A stretch of DNA of 40,470 nt from Deltaproteobacteria bacterium (GCA_016875195.1 VGRY01000037.1:1-40470), one strand, 5' to 3'; numbered from the stretch's first letter, positions 1 through 8,357 are shown. Program-made: numbers and translations. The notes: generated by a model not told the origin, from the sequence alone.

Positions 1-80
1 AAAGGCAACGTACATCCTATCAAAAAATGATTAGGCGGGTTATCGATTGGTATGCTTCGCAGTATCAGAAGAGTGCCTAA
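1..80 (+). CDS. C-terminal tail of a small protein, possibly a CopG/BrnA-type antitoxin (partial)
   Basis: The window opens inside a reading frame (codons starting at base 3) that ends at TAA 78-80. The visible 25 residues contain S-Y-Q-K-M-I-R-R-V-I-D-W-Y, which resembles the second helix of ribbon-helix-helix antitoxins of the CopG or BrnA type, where a Y-Q-x-L-I-x-x-x-L pattern is usual. The N-terminus and any toxin partner lie outside the window, so the assignment rests on one short motif and could be chance. Confidence 0.35.
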   Translation, partial: RQRTSYQKMIRRVIDWYASQYQKSA

Positions 81-129
81 CCTATCCAACATCGTCCTAT
101 GTCATGACAAATAGCGATAGAGTCGTCCA

Positions 130-1146
130 ATGGCATATAAGCCCTTGGAAAAGATAAAACGGGTTAACAGAAGAGACTTTTTAAAGGTCACTGGCACAGC
201 AGGAGCGGCTCTATTTCTTGGCATGAGTGGAGGTAGAACCATGTCCAATACAACAAGCCGTGTGGCATTGGTAAAGACAGATGACAGGAAGAATGGAGTC
301 AAAGCTTCTTTGAAGACACTTCATATTAATCCTGCCAAAGGGAAGGATGTTCTGATCAAGCCCAATTTCAATACGGCAGATATTACACCAGGCTCCACAC
401 ATAATGACACACTGGTAGCATTGGTGGAAGAAGTCTGGGAGATGGGGGCAAAGTCGATCAGCCTCGGAGAGAGGAGCTATCCACCCACCCAAGAGGTGAT
501 GGAGAAAAAGGGCATCTTGCCCATTCTAAACAGGTTGAATGTAAAAGTTATCAACTTTGATGATCTTGGCAGCAAGGACTGGGTGTTATTTAAACCGAAG
601 AAGAGTCATTGGCCCAATGGGTTTCGTATTGCACGGCCCATTCTTGATTCAGAGTGCCTCATCTCTACGTGTTGCTTAAAGACCCATCAGTATGGAGGAA
701 TCTTTACCTTGTCATTAAAACTCCATGTTGGTGTTGTCCCCACATCCCGTCATGGGTATGAATATATGGGAGAACTTCACAGCTCTCCATATCAACGCAA
801 GATGATTGCGGAGATCAACGAGCCTTTCAAACCCGCTCTTGTCGTCCTTGACGGGATCGATGCCTTTGTGGACGGAGGGCCCATGACCGGAAAGCGTGCA
901 AAGGGGGATGTCTTTCTCGCCTCAACCGATCGCGTGGCGACGGATGCTGTTGGAGTGGCCTTATTAAAATTTCTCGGGAGCAATCCAAGCATTATGAAAC
1001 CGAAGATCTTTGACCAGGAGCAGATTGCAAGGGCCGTGGAACTTGGTTTGGGGGCATTGTCTCCTTCAGAGATCGAAGTGGTTCCGGCTGATGAAACAAG
1101 CCAGGACTATCGGGATCGAGTTTTAGAAATATTAAAGAAAGGATAA
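130..1146 (+). CDS. DUF362 domain protein with Tat signal
   Basis: A 338-residue protein with a twin-arginine signal at the N-terminus: N-R-R-D-F-L-K at residues 13-19, followed by an Ala/Gly-rich hydrophobic stretch to about residue 35. The rest matches the DUF362 family, with the typical early segment V-L-I-K-P-N-F-N (about residues 74-81) and the later C-C-L-K-T-H-Q region (about 181-187). The family is of uncertain function; members are often found with Fe-S or redox proteins, and Tat export suggests the protein folds in the cytoplasm, perhaps with a cofactor, before crossing the membrane. No four-Cys ferredoxin domain is present, unlike longer DUF362 proteins. It is followed after 307 bases by an amidohydrolase and a QueG-like Fe-S protein on the same strand. 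The start has only a weak ribosome site. Confidence 0.8.
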   Translation: MAYKPLEKIKRVNRRDFLKVTGTAGAALFLGMSGGRTMSNTTSRVALVKTDDRKNGVKASLKTLHINPAKGKDVLIKPNFNTADITPGSTHNDTLVALVEEVWEMGAKSISLGERSYPPTQEVMEKKGILPILNRLNVKVINFDDLGSKDWVLFKPKKSHWPNGFRIARPILDSECLISTCCLKTHQYGGIFTLSLKLHVGVVPTSRHGYEYMGELHSSPYQRKMIAEINEPFKPALVVLDGIDAFVDGGPMTGKRAKGDVFLASTDRVATDAVGVALLKFLGSNPSIMKPKIFDQEQIARAVELGLGALSPSEIEVVPADETSQDYRDRVLEILKKG

Positions 1147-1206
1147 TATAGAATCTTCCTTTATCCTAAACTGACATCATAGAACCAAAGAGGGTTTGAA
1201 GCTGAT

Positions 1207-1376
1207 AAATCCGAAAACCGAATATCGAAACTCGAAACAAATCCGAATTTTTAAAATTCAAATATCTTAAACTTATATTTGCTTCGAATCCCGCCATGGC
1301 GGGAAAATTTGGTCATTTGAGACTGTTTCGAATTGGTCCTGCTGGACGCTTCGCCCGTGTTTCGTGCTTCGGATTT
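1207..1376. repeat. MITE-like inverted-repeat element, copy 1
   Basis: This fills most of the 307-base gap 1147-1453. The left end AAATCCGAA (1207) and right end TTCGGATTT (1376) are inverted, and the left arm (CGAATATCGAAACTCGAAAC) is also found at the ends of a similar element at 6033-6169. An internal CCCGCCATGGCGGG palindrome lies near 1291. No coding potential is seen inside. The ribosome site AAGGAG for the next gene lies just after, near 1438-1443. Confidence 0.55.
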
Positions 1377-1453
1377 GGACCCGCTTGCCAGTGAATAATC
1401 CAACCACTTTTTGCAAACCATTTTTTATAAAAATTGCAAGGAGATAATCGAAC

Positions 1454-2325
1454 ATGGAATATTATGACGCGCATATTCATTTCATTTATAACTGTTCCTC
1501 AGGCGAACTCCAGCAAAAAATCGGACTTTTGGAAAAGGCCGGTCTTGGTGGTATCAACATTTTGGTCATGAGTGAATTTCCCGCCGAAATAGAGACATGT
1601 CTTAAGATGATCCCCGGGATCTATCATCCTCTTATCGATCAGCAGGCCCTTGAAAATCAAAAGGACCCATTTGCGGTGATGAACTTACCCCATCACCTGA
1701 AGATGATCCCCTTTTTAGATGCCCGTTTTATGGAAAATCGTATCGAGGAGAAGATCAAACTTTACAGGCAGAGGGGGTTTCGAGGCATTAAACTTCTTTA
1801 TGTTCCAGAAGAAGATAAAGAATTTCGCATACGAGGAATGGAAGAGGCGTTTGGTCGAACTTGCAAGCAATCCGAGAAGATCACCTCGTTGATCATCAAG
1901 CAGGCATCCTCTCTTAGCATGCCTATCCTGATGCATGTTGATTTGACAAGGTATGGAGAGTTCGTTGAAGAGATGATCAGAATTTTCCGAGGACCCATTT
2001 TAATATCCCCCATTTTGGATATTCGAGAAAGGCTATTTCCCGTCTGTTGGAGCGCTATCCAAATTGCTACACGGATATGTCCTCCTTGATCTCGTTTATG
2101 GAGAAAGATCCGGCTGCCTATAAAGGCTTTATTGAGCAGTATCAAGATCGGGTGCTTTTTGGCAGCGATGCCTTGATTGGTCAGCCCGAACGGATCGAAT
2201 CAACGCTTCAATTTATGAAACGGTTTCTGGAAGATGCAGAGATCTTCGATAAGTTAGCGAGCAAAAATTACATCAATTATATGAGTGCATCGGGGTGGAA
2301 AGATGATCAATGCACAGAAGGTTAA
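1454..2325 (+). pseudogene. Metal-dependent amidohydrolase (TIM-barrel), interrupted by a one-base frameshift
   Basis: The reading frame starts at ATG 1454 after AAGGAG and opens with D-A-H-I-H, the metal-binding motif of amidohydrolase-2 family enzymes. It continues in frame past a Lys-containing strand (G-I-K-L-L-Y) and I-L-M-H-V-D to about base 1981, then drifts into nonsense and stops at 2089. The true continuation is in the next frame from about 1981: it reads F-N-I-P-H-F-G-Y-S-R-K, then R-Y-P-N-C-Y-T-D, and L-F-G-S-D-A near the end, ending at 2325. Restoring one base in the A/T run near 1979-1986 gives about 290 residues with every expected ligand (HxH, K, H, H, D). Both halves are well conserved, so this is either a very recent mutation or a sequencing/assembly error. 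It overlaps the start of the next gene. Confidence 0.8.
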
Positions 2326-2983
2326 GAGCATGGCGGTGGATGCAGGGGCAGATTTGGTGGGGATTGCTTCTGTTCAGAGGTTCGATGTGGCGCCGGAGGG
2401 GTTTAGACCAAAGGATATTTTTTTAGGTGCCCAATCGGTGATTGCCTATGCAAAACGGTTTCCTGATGGCGTATTTTCCACGGAGAGTCCTGTACCCTAT
2501 ACCTTTGCCAGCTCTGTAACCCTGCAAGAGGTCTTCAGAGTGACCTATGGGCTGATCATGCGACTGGAAGATCAGGGGGTGACGGCCATGCCCATCCCGA
2601 GCGAACCCTATGAGCACTGGGTAGAGGAGAAACGGGAAGGCAGAGGTCTAATGTCTCTCAAACATATCGGAAACCTTGCTGGTTTGGGAGTGATAGGCAA
2701 AAATACTCTTCTGACCAATGATCAATATGGCAACCTGATCACCCTGGGTGCGATATTGGTGGATACCGCCCTTCAAGAAGACCCCATTGCGGAATACTCT
2801 TTTTGTAGAGATGATTGCGAAATATGTCTGCGAAACTGTCCTGCAGGCGCTCTTGACGGGATGACCGTTGACCAGAAGACGTGCAGAGAGAGGTCACAAT
2901 CGGTGACCAAGAAGGGGTACTCCCTGTACACCCGTAACCTCTGCCGAAAGATCTGCCCGAATCGAACTGGAATCGTCAAATGA
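2303..2983 (+). CDS. QueG-like 4Fe-4S protein (epoxyqueuosine reductase family, short paralog)
   Basis: A 226-residue protein related to COG1600 (epoxyqueuosine reductase-like). The N-terminal half includes the G-A-Q-S-V-I-A-Y-A segment typical of that family and a middle G-L-G-V-I-G-K-N-T-L-L motif. The C-terminal third carries the cluster motif C-x3-C-x2-C-x3-C-P, then a further Cys in K-T-C-R and a C-x3-C-P near the end, enough for one or two Fe-S clusters. Its shorter length and lack of HEAT repeats argue against a housekeeping QueG. The upstream GTG at 2285 is in frame, but ATG 2303 has a purine-rich ribosome site (GGGTGGAAAG) and overlaps the preceding amidohydrolase by 23 bases, implying co-translation. 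A redox role alongside the DUF362 protein is a guess. Confidence 0.75.
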   Translation: MINAQKVKSMAVDAGADLVGIASVQRFDVAPEGFRPKDIFLGAQSVIAYAKRFPDGVFSTESPVPYTFASSVTLQEVFRVTYGLIMRLEDQGVTAMPIPSEPYEHWVEEKREGRGLMSLKHIGNLAGLGVIGKNTLLTNDQYGNLITLGAILVDTALQEDPIAEYSFCRDDCEICLRNCPAGALDGMTVDQKTCRERSQSVTKKGYSLYTRNLCRKICPNRTGIVK

Positions 2984-2990
2984 ACCCACT

Positions 2991-3123
2991 CCCTGGGCTT
3001 AAGCCCAGGGTTTCAGGCCTCTGGCATACCTGTCATGACCTTCAGCCATGCCAGACATGCCGGAAAAGGCCTCCGCTTCGCTCCGAAAGGATGCCATTCA
3101 TCCCCAGGTTTAAAAGCCTGGGG
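2991..3123. repeat. Paired-hairpin intergenic repeat, copy 1
   Basis: Two palindromes fill the gap after the QueG-like gene. The first is a perfect 20-base palindrome, CCCTGGGCTTAAGCCCAGGG (2991-3010). The second, at 3102-3123, has stem CCCCAGG/CCTGGGG around a TTTAAAAG-type loop and is followed by TTTT, so it may also stop transcription. A unit of the same design lies at 18359-18434. The rest of the gap 2984-3336 holds no gene. Confidence 0.6.
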
Positions 3124-3149
3124 TTTTCTGGCATATTTCATAAAATAAT

Positions 3150-3178
3150 TTGACTTTAAAAGGGAATTCGTGTAAATT
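3150..3178 (+). promoter_or_regulatory. Candidate sigma-70 promoter for the peptide-type ABC operon
   Basis: TTGACT (3150-3155) and TAAATT (3173-3178) are separated by 17 bases, and lie about 160 bases before the binding-protein gene. The same -10 hexamer and spacing occur upstream of the other ABC binding protein (18495-18523). The -10 matches the consensus only moderately. Confidence 0.4.
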
Positions 3179-3336
3179 TCGATTCACTTCGGTTTTTCTC
3201 AAGGGGTGATTTTTTAAGAAAAGCATTATTAAAGAGAGGGGGTGAATAGAAGGTCCAAGTGACCAGTGGACAGTAATCAGTTAACAATAATTACAGGTTA
3301 AAAGTAATCGTTCAGATTCTGAGAGGAGGAATGAAG

Positions 3337-4992
3337 ATGAGAATGAATTTTGGAAAAAAGAGGATTTCAGGACTTGTCGTTTTACTTGCGCTGGGCTTCT
3401 TCTTTTACCTCACTATGGGGTTGATGGATAGCCCTTCCGCCCAGACCAAACCGGCAGAGGTGAAGACAAAACCCGCAGAGACTAAACCCGCGGACAAACC
3501 AAAACCTGTGGCCGCCAAACCCAAACCAAAGGTTCCCCAGAAGTTGACCATTGCACAGGGAACGGACGTCCTCTCGATGGACATCAACCATGTCACCGAT
3601 GCCCCAAGCTTTACCGTTCTTGACCACATGGTAGAAACTTTGGTAGCCATTACTCCGGCTGGCGAATTCGCACCTTTATTGGCGGAAAAATGGGAGGCCT
3701 CAGCAGATGCCACTGAATATACCCTTAGATTGAGAAGGGGTGTGAAATTCCACGATGGGTCGCCCTTTAACGCTGAAGCCGTTAAGATCAACTTTGACCG
3801 CCGCTTAGATCCCAAAGCAGCTACAAAATTCCCTGCACTCGTTGCTCCCATTGCTTCTGTTAATGTCGTGGATGAGTTCACGATTAGGATTAAAACGAAA
3901 TTTCCTTATGCCGCCATGCTGGCTAACCTGACTCATCAGGCCAATGCCATTCAAAGCCCTGCTTCCCTGAAGGCTTCTTGGGAGAAACCTGTATCCAAGC
4001 CAGTGGGTACCGGACCCTATATGTATAAAGAGTGGGTACCGGGCACCAAATGTGTTATGGTGCGCAATGATGCCTATTGGGGAACGAAACCAGCCCTGGA
4101 AGAGGTGACCTTTCGGGCGATTCCTGATGATGCCTCCCGTGTGGTAGCTCTCGAAACAGGTGAGGTGCATGTCGCCGTCCGCATTCCGCCTTTCGATATT
4201 CCCCGGTTGAAGGCCAATCCTAAAATTGTGATTGACAATACCGCCAGTGTGAGAACGATCTACATGGGGTTCAACAACACCCAGGCGCCCCTAACCGACA
4301 AGAGGGTTCGTCAGGCCTTAAATTATGCGGTCAACAAGGAAGCCATTGTAAAACACATTTTGGGCGGGACAGCCCGCGTATCGGATGCTCCGATCAGTCC
4401 GGGCATCTTTGGTTACACTCCTATTAAAACATACGAATACAGTATAGAAAAAGCAAAAGCCCTTCTGGCTGAAGCCGGTTTTCCAAAAGGATTTGAAATA
4501 ACCCTTCATCCAGCAGTAGGTCGGTACTATATGGATGTTTCTGTGGCCACCGCAGTGGCAGCGGATCTGCTTAAAGTCGGCGTCAAAGCGGACATTAGGA
4601 TGATGGAATGGGGCACCTACCTGCCCTTTGTGTTGAGGGATAGAGAGGTGGCGGAACACAAAATTTTCATGCTTGGCTGGGGTTGTGTTACCGGTGATGC
4701 GGACTATGGCCTCTATTCCCTTTTCCACTCCGGCGAATGGCCGAAGAAAGGAAACGCAGCTGCTTTCTATAAGAATGAAAATGTGGATAACCTGCTTGAG
4801 GCAGCGCGTCGGACTGCGAAACCCGAGGAACGAAAGAGACTTTATAAAGAAGCTATGACGATTATCAATGACGATGCCCCCTGGATTTTCCTCCACAGCG
4901 AGTCACAGATTACAGGCATCAGGGCCAATGTGAAGGGCATCATTGTTCATCCAACCGAAAGGGTCATTGCAAGAGAGGCGAGAATCGAATAG
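3337..4992 (+). CDS. ABC transporter substrate-binding protein, family 5 (peptide/nickel type)
   Basis: A 551-residue extracytoplasmic binding protein of the SBP_bac_5 family. It has a signal peptide (basic start, hydrophobic core about residues 11-28) and then an unusual Pro/Lys/Ala-rich linker of about 35 residues (repeats of K-P-A-E and K-P-K) before the mature fold begins at K-L-T-I-A-Q-G-T-D. Family landmarks include L-A-E-K-W-E-A-S, L-R-R-G-V-K-F-H-D-G-S-P-F, and T-D-K-R-V-R-Q-A-L-N-Y-A-V-N. The in-frame ATG at 3331 sits one base after AGGAGG (3324-3329) and is too close, so ATG 3337 with a 7-base spacing is preferred. It heads an operon with two permeases and two ATPases. The ligand (peptide, nickel, opine or other) cannot be told from sequence. 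Confidence 0.92.
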   Translation: MRMNFGKKRISGLVVLLALGFFFYLTMGLMDSPSAQTKPAEVKTKPAETKPADKPKPVAAKPKPKVPQKLTIAQGTDVLSMDINHVTDAPSFTVLDHMVETLVAITPAGEFAPLLAEKWEASADATEYTLRLRRGVKFHDGSPFNAEAVKINFDRRLDPKAATKFPALVAPIASVNVVDEFTIRIKTKFPYAAMLANLTHQANAIQSPASLKASWEKPVSKPVGTGPYMYKEWVPGTKCVMVRNDAYWGTKPALEEVTFRAIPDDASRVVALETGEVHVAVRIPPFDIPRLKANPKIVIDNTASVRTIYMGFNNTQAPLTDKRVRQALNYAVNKEAIVKHILGGTARVSDAPISPGIFGYTPIKTYEYSIEKAKALLAEAGFPKGFEITLHPAVGRYYMDVSVATAVAADLLKVGVKADIRMMEWGTYLPFVLRDREVAEHKIFMLGWGCVTGDADYGLYSLFHSGEWPKKGNAAAFYKNENVDNLLEAARRTAKPEERKRLYKEAMTIINDDAPWIFLHSESQITGIRANVKGIIVHPTERVIAREARIE

Positions 4993-5019
4993 AAACAGAG
5001 GACCAGAAAGAAAGCGTTA

Positions 5020-5076
5020 AAGGGGCTGACTTTTTTTTTAAAACCTGTTAAAGAAAAGGGTCAGCCCTTTCCTTTT
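5020..5076 (+). terminator. Strong hairpin after the family-5 binding-protein gene
   Basis: Bases 5020-5030 (AAGGGGCTGAC) pair with 5060-5070 (GTCAGCCCTTT), and the T-run after the first arm pairs with AAAA before the second, extending the stem. CCTTTT follows. It lies between the binding-protein gene and the first permease, so partial termination or 3'-end protection would lower permease expression relative to the binding protein. Confidence 0.6.
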
Positions 5077-5101
5077 ATACCATGGGCAGTGCTTCATAAA
5101 T

Positions 5102-6025
5102 ATGTCCGGTCAATATATTATTCGAAGACTTCTCATCATGATTCCCGTGATCCTCGGGATTTCCCTGATCATCTTCACGGTCGTGCGGGTAATCCCGGGG
5201 GATCCGGCTTATATCTTGGCAGGTCCACATGCCACCCAAGAGCAGATGGATCAGATCCGGGCACAGCTTGGATTGGATAAACACCCTGTCACCCAATACT
5301 TCATTTTTCTAAAGCATCTATTTCAGGGAGATTTAGGGACTTCAACACGAACAGGGCTTCCGGTGATCCGAGAGATCATGACAAGGTTTCCTAATACCCT
5401 TGTTCTGGCGCTGGCCAGCATCCTCCTTGCGACGGTATTTGGGGTGACGATTGGAATCATCGCAGGGGTGAAACAGAACTCGAAATTTGATTATCTGAGC
5501 ATGCTCGTTGCCCTGCTTGGCCTCTCGATGCCGGTCTTCTGGCTTGGACTGATGCTCATGCTACTCTTTTCAATCAAATTGGGCTGGTTTCCTGCGGTGG
5601 GTGCGGATAGCCTGAAACATATCGTCCTTCCCGCCATCACTCTTGGAGCCAACTCAACAGCGATCATTGCCCGGATGACACGATCGAGTATGCTCGAGGT
5701 GATCCGGCTCGATTACATCCGGACAGCGAGGGCAAAAGGGTTAGCCGAAAAAGTGGTGATCTCACGCCATGCCCTGAAGAATGCTCTCATTCCCGTGGTC
5801 ACGGTCATAGGACTTCAGACCGGAACACTTCTGGGAGGGGCAGTGCTTACAGAAATCGTCTTTGCTTGGCCTGGCATTGGCCGGCTTCTCGTCGAGGCGA
5901 TCCTTTCCCGTGATTATCCAGTTGTCCAGGGTGTTGTATTGCTCATTGCGACGGTGTTTATTTTTGTCAACTTGATTGTGGATATACTTTACTCCTATCT
6001 TGACCCGAGGATCAGGTATCATTAG
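5102..6025 (+). CDS. ABC transporter permease, DppB/OppB type
   Basis: A 307-residue inner-membrane permease of the BPD_transp_1 family. The N-terminus has the usual Y-I-I-R-R-L-L-I-M-I-P-V first membrane helix, followed by a periplasmic segment with D-P-A-Y and a G-L-D-K-H-P-V motif seen in DppB proteins. The cytoplasmic coupling loop is near residues 197-224 (R-L-D-Y-I-R-T-A-R-A-K-G-L then A-L-K-N-A-L-I-P-V). The C-terminus D-P-R-I-R-Y is typical of the family. The ribosome site before ATG 5102 is weak. It pairs with the DppC-type permease downstream, from which it is separated by a repeat element at 6033-6169. Confidence 0.92.
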   Translation: MSGQYIIRRLLIMIPVILGISLIIFTVVRVIPGDPAYILAGPHATQEQMDQIRAQLGLDKHPVTQYFIFLKHLFQGDLGTSTRTGLPVIREIMTRFPNTLVLALASILLATVFGVTIGIIAGVKQNSKFDYLSMLVALLGLSMPVFWLGLMLMLLFSIKLGWFPAVGADSLKHIVLPAITLGANSTAIIARMTRSSMLEVIRLDYIRTARAKGLAEKVVISRHALKNALIPVVTVIGLQTGTLLGGAVLTEIVFAWPGIGRLLVEAILSRDYPVVQGVVLLIATVFIFVNLIVDILYSYLDPRIRYH

Positions 6026-6032
6026 AAGGCGT

Positions 6033-6169
6033 AAATTCGAATATCGAAATTCGAATTTCGAAACAATCTCGAATGCCCCAATTTCAAATGTTCTACACGA
6101 GACCGTTGTTAGGTTTGAGTTTTGAAAATTTGAATTTGTTTCGAGTTTCGATATTCGAATTTCGGATTT
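6033..6169. repeat. MITE-like inverted-repeat element, copy 2
   Basis: The roughly 137-base segment between the two permease genes has long terminal inverted repeats. The left arm AAATTCGAATATCGAAATTC and the right arm (reverse complement AAATCCGAAATTCGAATATC) pair over about 25-30 bases with few mismatches. The same arms occur at 1207-1376. There is no reading frame of note. It splits an operon without disrupting a gene. Confidence 0.65.
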
Positions 6170-6213
6170 AAGCTAAATAACATTGGAGTTGACTAAGTAA
6201 CCTGGGATCATTG

Positions 6214-7089
6214 ATGGCAGAGCTTAATAAAAAATCGGAGTTCAAAGAAAGGGGTCCTCTCGGGGATGTGTTTCGGCGTCTCTCCAAGAGAGTGACGGCC
6301 ATGATGGGACTGGTCATCGTAGTGATCTTTCTTCTTATGGCCCTCTTTGCACCTCTTCTTGCACCTCATGATCCGTTTGAACATAGCCTGGCCCATAAAC
6401 TCGCTACCCCTACTTGGGACTATCCTCTTGGAAGGGATGAATTGGGCAGATGCATTCTCAGCCGGATCATCTACGGAGCGCGCATCTCCCTACTTATAGG
6501 GTTGATCGTCATCTCGATCGGCATCCTCATCGGCGTTCCTGTGGGCGTAGCCTCGGCTTACTTCGGAGGGAAGGTGGACTTTTTTGTCCAGCGTTTTGTA
6601 GATACGTTGTTGGCCTTTCCCGGAATATTGCTGGCGTTGTTACTCATCGCCATGCTTGGCGTTGGACTCCATAATGTGATGATTGCTGTTGGGATCTCGA
6701 CCATCCCCATTTATGCACGGTTGGCGAGGAGTTCGGTTCTTGCCATCAAGGCAAGGCAGTATGTGGAAGCTGCTCGCTCGATTGGTTCGAGCCATTTGAG
6801 AATTATCCTTCAACATCTCATTCCCAACAGCCTTTCTCCGATCATTGTCCAATCCACGCTACACATGGCAACCGCTATCCTCTGGGCGGCAGGGCTGGGA
6901 TTTCTTGGGCTGGGAGTGGCGCCTCCGACTGCAGAATGGGGAGCCATGCTCAACGGAGGAAGACTCTACATCCGGGTGGCATACCATGTCGCTACCTTTC
7001 CGGGGTTGATGATCTTTGTTACGGTATTAGGTTTTAATCTTTTAGGAGACGGATTGAGGGATGCCCTGGATCCGAGGCTTAAAACATAG
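6214..7089 (+). CDS. ABC transporter permease, DppC/OppC type
   Basis: A 291-residue permease. A cytoplasmic N-tail (about 30 residues) precedes the first membrane helix (about 31-51), as in DppC proteins. Then come L-A-P-H-D-P-F and P-L-G-R-D-E-L-G-R-C-I-L-S-R, the hallmark G-x-D-x-x-G-R-D-x-x-S-R-like stretch of this subfamily. The coupling loop is A-R-Q-Y-V-E-A-A-R-S-I-G-S-S and the C-terminus is G-D-G-L-R-D-A-L-D-P-R. A TTG at 6211 is directly before ATG 6214; the ATG is the likelier start. It forms the channel together with the DppB-type partner. Confidence 0.92.
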   Translation: MAELNKKSEFKERGPLGDVFRRLSKRVTAMMGLVIVVIFLLMALFAPLLAPHDPFEHSLAHKLATPTWDYPLGRDELGRCILSRIIYGARISLLIGLIVISIGILIGVPVGVASAYFGGKVDFFVQRFVDTLLAFPGILLALLLIAMLGVGLHNVMIAVGISTIPIYARLARSSVLAIKARQYVEAARSIGSSHLRIILQHLIPNSLSPIIVQSTLHMATAILWAAGLGFLGLGVAPPTAEWGAMLNGGRLYIRVAYHVATFPGLMIFVTVLGFNLLGDGLRDALDPRLKT

Positions 7090-7105
7090 ATAACGAAGGA
7101 TGAAA

Positions 7106-7126
7106 GACGATAGACGATGGACGATG
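7106..7126. repeat. Three tandem 7-base repeats
   Basis: GACGATA, GACGATG and GACGATG follow one another in the short gap between the DppC-type permease and the DppD-type ATPase. They have no obvious function and may reflect slippage. Confidence 0.5.
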
Positions 7127-7152
7127 AACTTTACCGAGGGTAAAAAATATAA

Positions 7153-8124
7153 ATGAGTCTGCTTCAAGTTAAAGATCTAAAAACCTACTTCTACACAGAT
7201 GCGGGTGTGGTTAAGGCTGTGGATGGAGTTTCCTACGATCTCAGCCAAGGAGAGACTCTGGGCCTCGTGGGTGAAAGCGGCTGCGGAAAAAGCGTCAGCG
7301 CTCTATCCATCCTCCGCCTGATCGCCTATCCACCGGGGAAGATCGTAGGCGGAGAGATTTTCTTTGAGGGAAAAGACCTCCTTAAGATCTCCGAGGAGGA
7401 GATCCGTCAAATCCGTGGAAACCAGATCGCCATGATTTTTCAAGAACCCATGACCTCGCTGAATCCTGTTCTTACCATCGGACTCCAGATCGGAGAGGCC
7501 CTTGAGCTTCACAGAAATATGAATAAGAAAGAAGCCAGGGAAGAGATCTTAAGGCTATTGAAGATGGTAGGCATTCCGGATCCGGAGCGGCGAATCGATG
7601 ATTACCCTCATCAGTTCAGTGGAGGTATGCGTCAGCGGGTGATGATCGCCATGGCCTTGAGCTGTAATCCGAAGCTTCTCATTGCGGACGAACCCACCAC
7701 CGCTGTGGATGTGACGATCCAGGCACAACTTCTGGAGGTAGTCAAAGAGCTGACCTCCCGACTCGGAACTGCTGTGATTCTGATTACGCATAACTTAGGC
7801 GTGGTGGCAAGACATGTCAACCGGATGGCTGTCATGTATGCTGGGAGAATCGTAGAACAAGGTCCGGCCGCCGAGGTCTATGCCCATCCGCACCATCCCT
7901 ATACCATTGGATTGCTTGCCTCTGTTCCGAGGCTCGATCAACCCAGAAAGGAGAGATTGGTGCCAATTGACGGACAACCGCCAAACCTGATCTCTCTTCC
8001 TCCGGGATGTTCTTTTGTGCCGAGGTGTTCTTATCGAATGGAGATCTGTTTTAAAGAGAGACCTGAGCTCAGGCCTGTGGGTGACAGACATTTCACTGCC
8101 TGCTGGGCAGAAGTAGTCAAATAG
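7153..8124 (+). CDS. ABC transporter ATPase, DppD/OppD type
   Basis: A 323-residue ATPase with Walker A G-E-S-G-C-G-K-S (about residues 38-45), Q-loop M-I-F-Q-E-P, signature F-S-G-G-M-R-Q-R, Walker B L-L-I-A-D-E-P-T and switch His in I-T-H-N. The C-terminal extension (oligo/dipeptide domain) contains C-S-F-V-P-R-C and a further Cys in M-E-I-C-F, a pattern known in DppD/DppF proteins to hold a 4Fe-4S cluster with a fourth Cys, here probably in F-T-A-C-W. It works as a heterodimer with the DppF-type ATPase at 8358. Confidence 0.93.
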   Translation: MSLLQVKDLKTYFYTDAGVVKAVDGVSYDLSQGETLGLVGESGCGKSVSALSILRLIAYPPGKIVGGEIFFEGKDLLKISEEEIRQIRGNQIAMIFQEPMTSLNPVLTIGLQIGEALELHRNMNKKEAREEILRLLKMVGIPDPERRIDDYPHQFSGGMRQRVMIAMALSCNPKLLIADEPTTAVDVTIQAQLLEVVKELTSRLGTAVILITHNLGVVARHVNRMAVMYAGRIVEQGPAAEVYAHPHHPYTIGLLASVPRLDQPRKERLVPIDGQPPNLISLPPGCSFVPRCSYRMEICFKERPELRPVGDRHFTACWAEVVK

Positions 8125-8138
8125 TCTCATCGTCTGAT

Positions 8139-8174
8139 AGTCGAATAGTCGTTTGACTAACTGACTATCCGACT
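8139..8174. repeat. Inverted repeat after the DppD-type gene
   Basis: AGTCGAATAGTC (8139-8150) is the near-perfect reverse complement of GACTATCCGACT (8163-8174), with 11 of 12 positions pairing. It could form an RNA hairpin between the two ATPase genes; no T-run follows. Confidence 0.5.
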
Positions 8175-8240
8175 AACGGCGATAAATTCATACGTAAAAT
8201 TTGTGGAAATTTCTCTCACAAATTTGAAAAACAAAAAGTT

Positions 8241-8310
8241 GTCATGCCGAACTTGGTTCGGCATCTCGTTTTTTCCTAAACCCCAGATCCTGAAACAAGT
8301 TCAGGATGAC
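8241..8310. repeat. Double-hairpin dispersed repeat
   Basis: Two stem-loops sit in tandem: ATGCCGAA/TTCGGCAT (8244-8264) and ATCCTGAA/TTCAGGAT (8287-8307), each around a five-base loop. This is the widespread intergenic repeat whose reverse translation gives the spurious peptide H-P-E-L-V-S-G-S in many genomes. It separates the DppD- and DppF-type genes and is not itself coding. Confidence 0.7.
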
Positions 8311-8357
8311 AAGTCTGAGAAATTTTAAATATTTTTTGTTTAGGGTTTTGGTTGAAG

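Noticed and set aside
8241-8310. Tandem hairpins as a terminator or CRISPR fragment
   Set aside because: The two stems have different sequences, no spacer pattern and no T-run; this is a well-known dispersed repeat.
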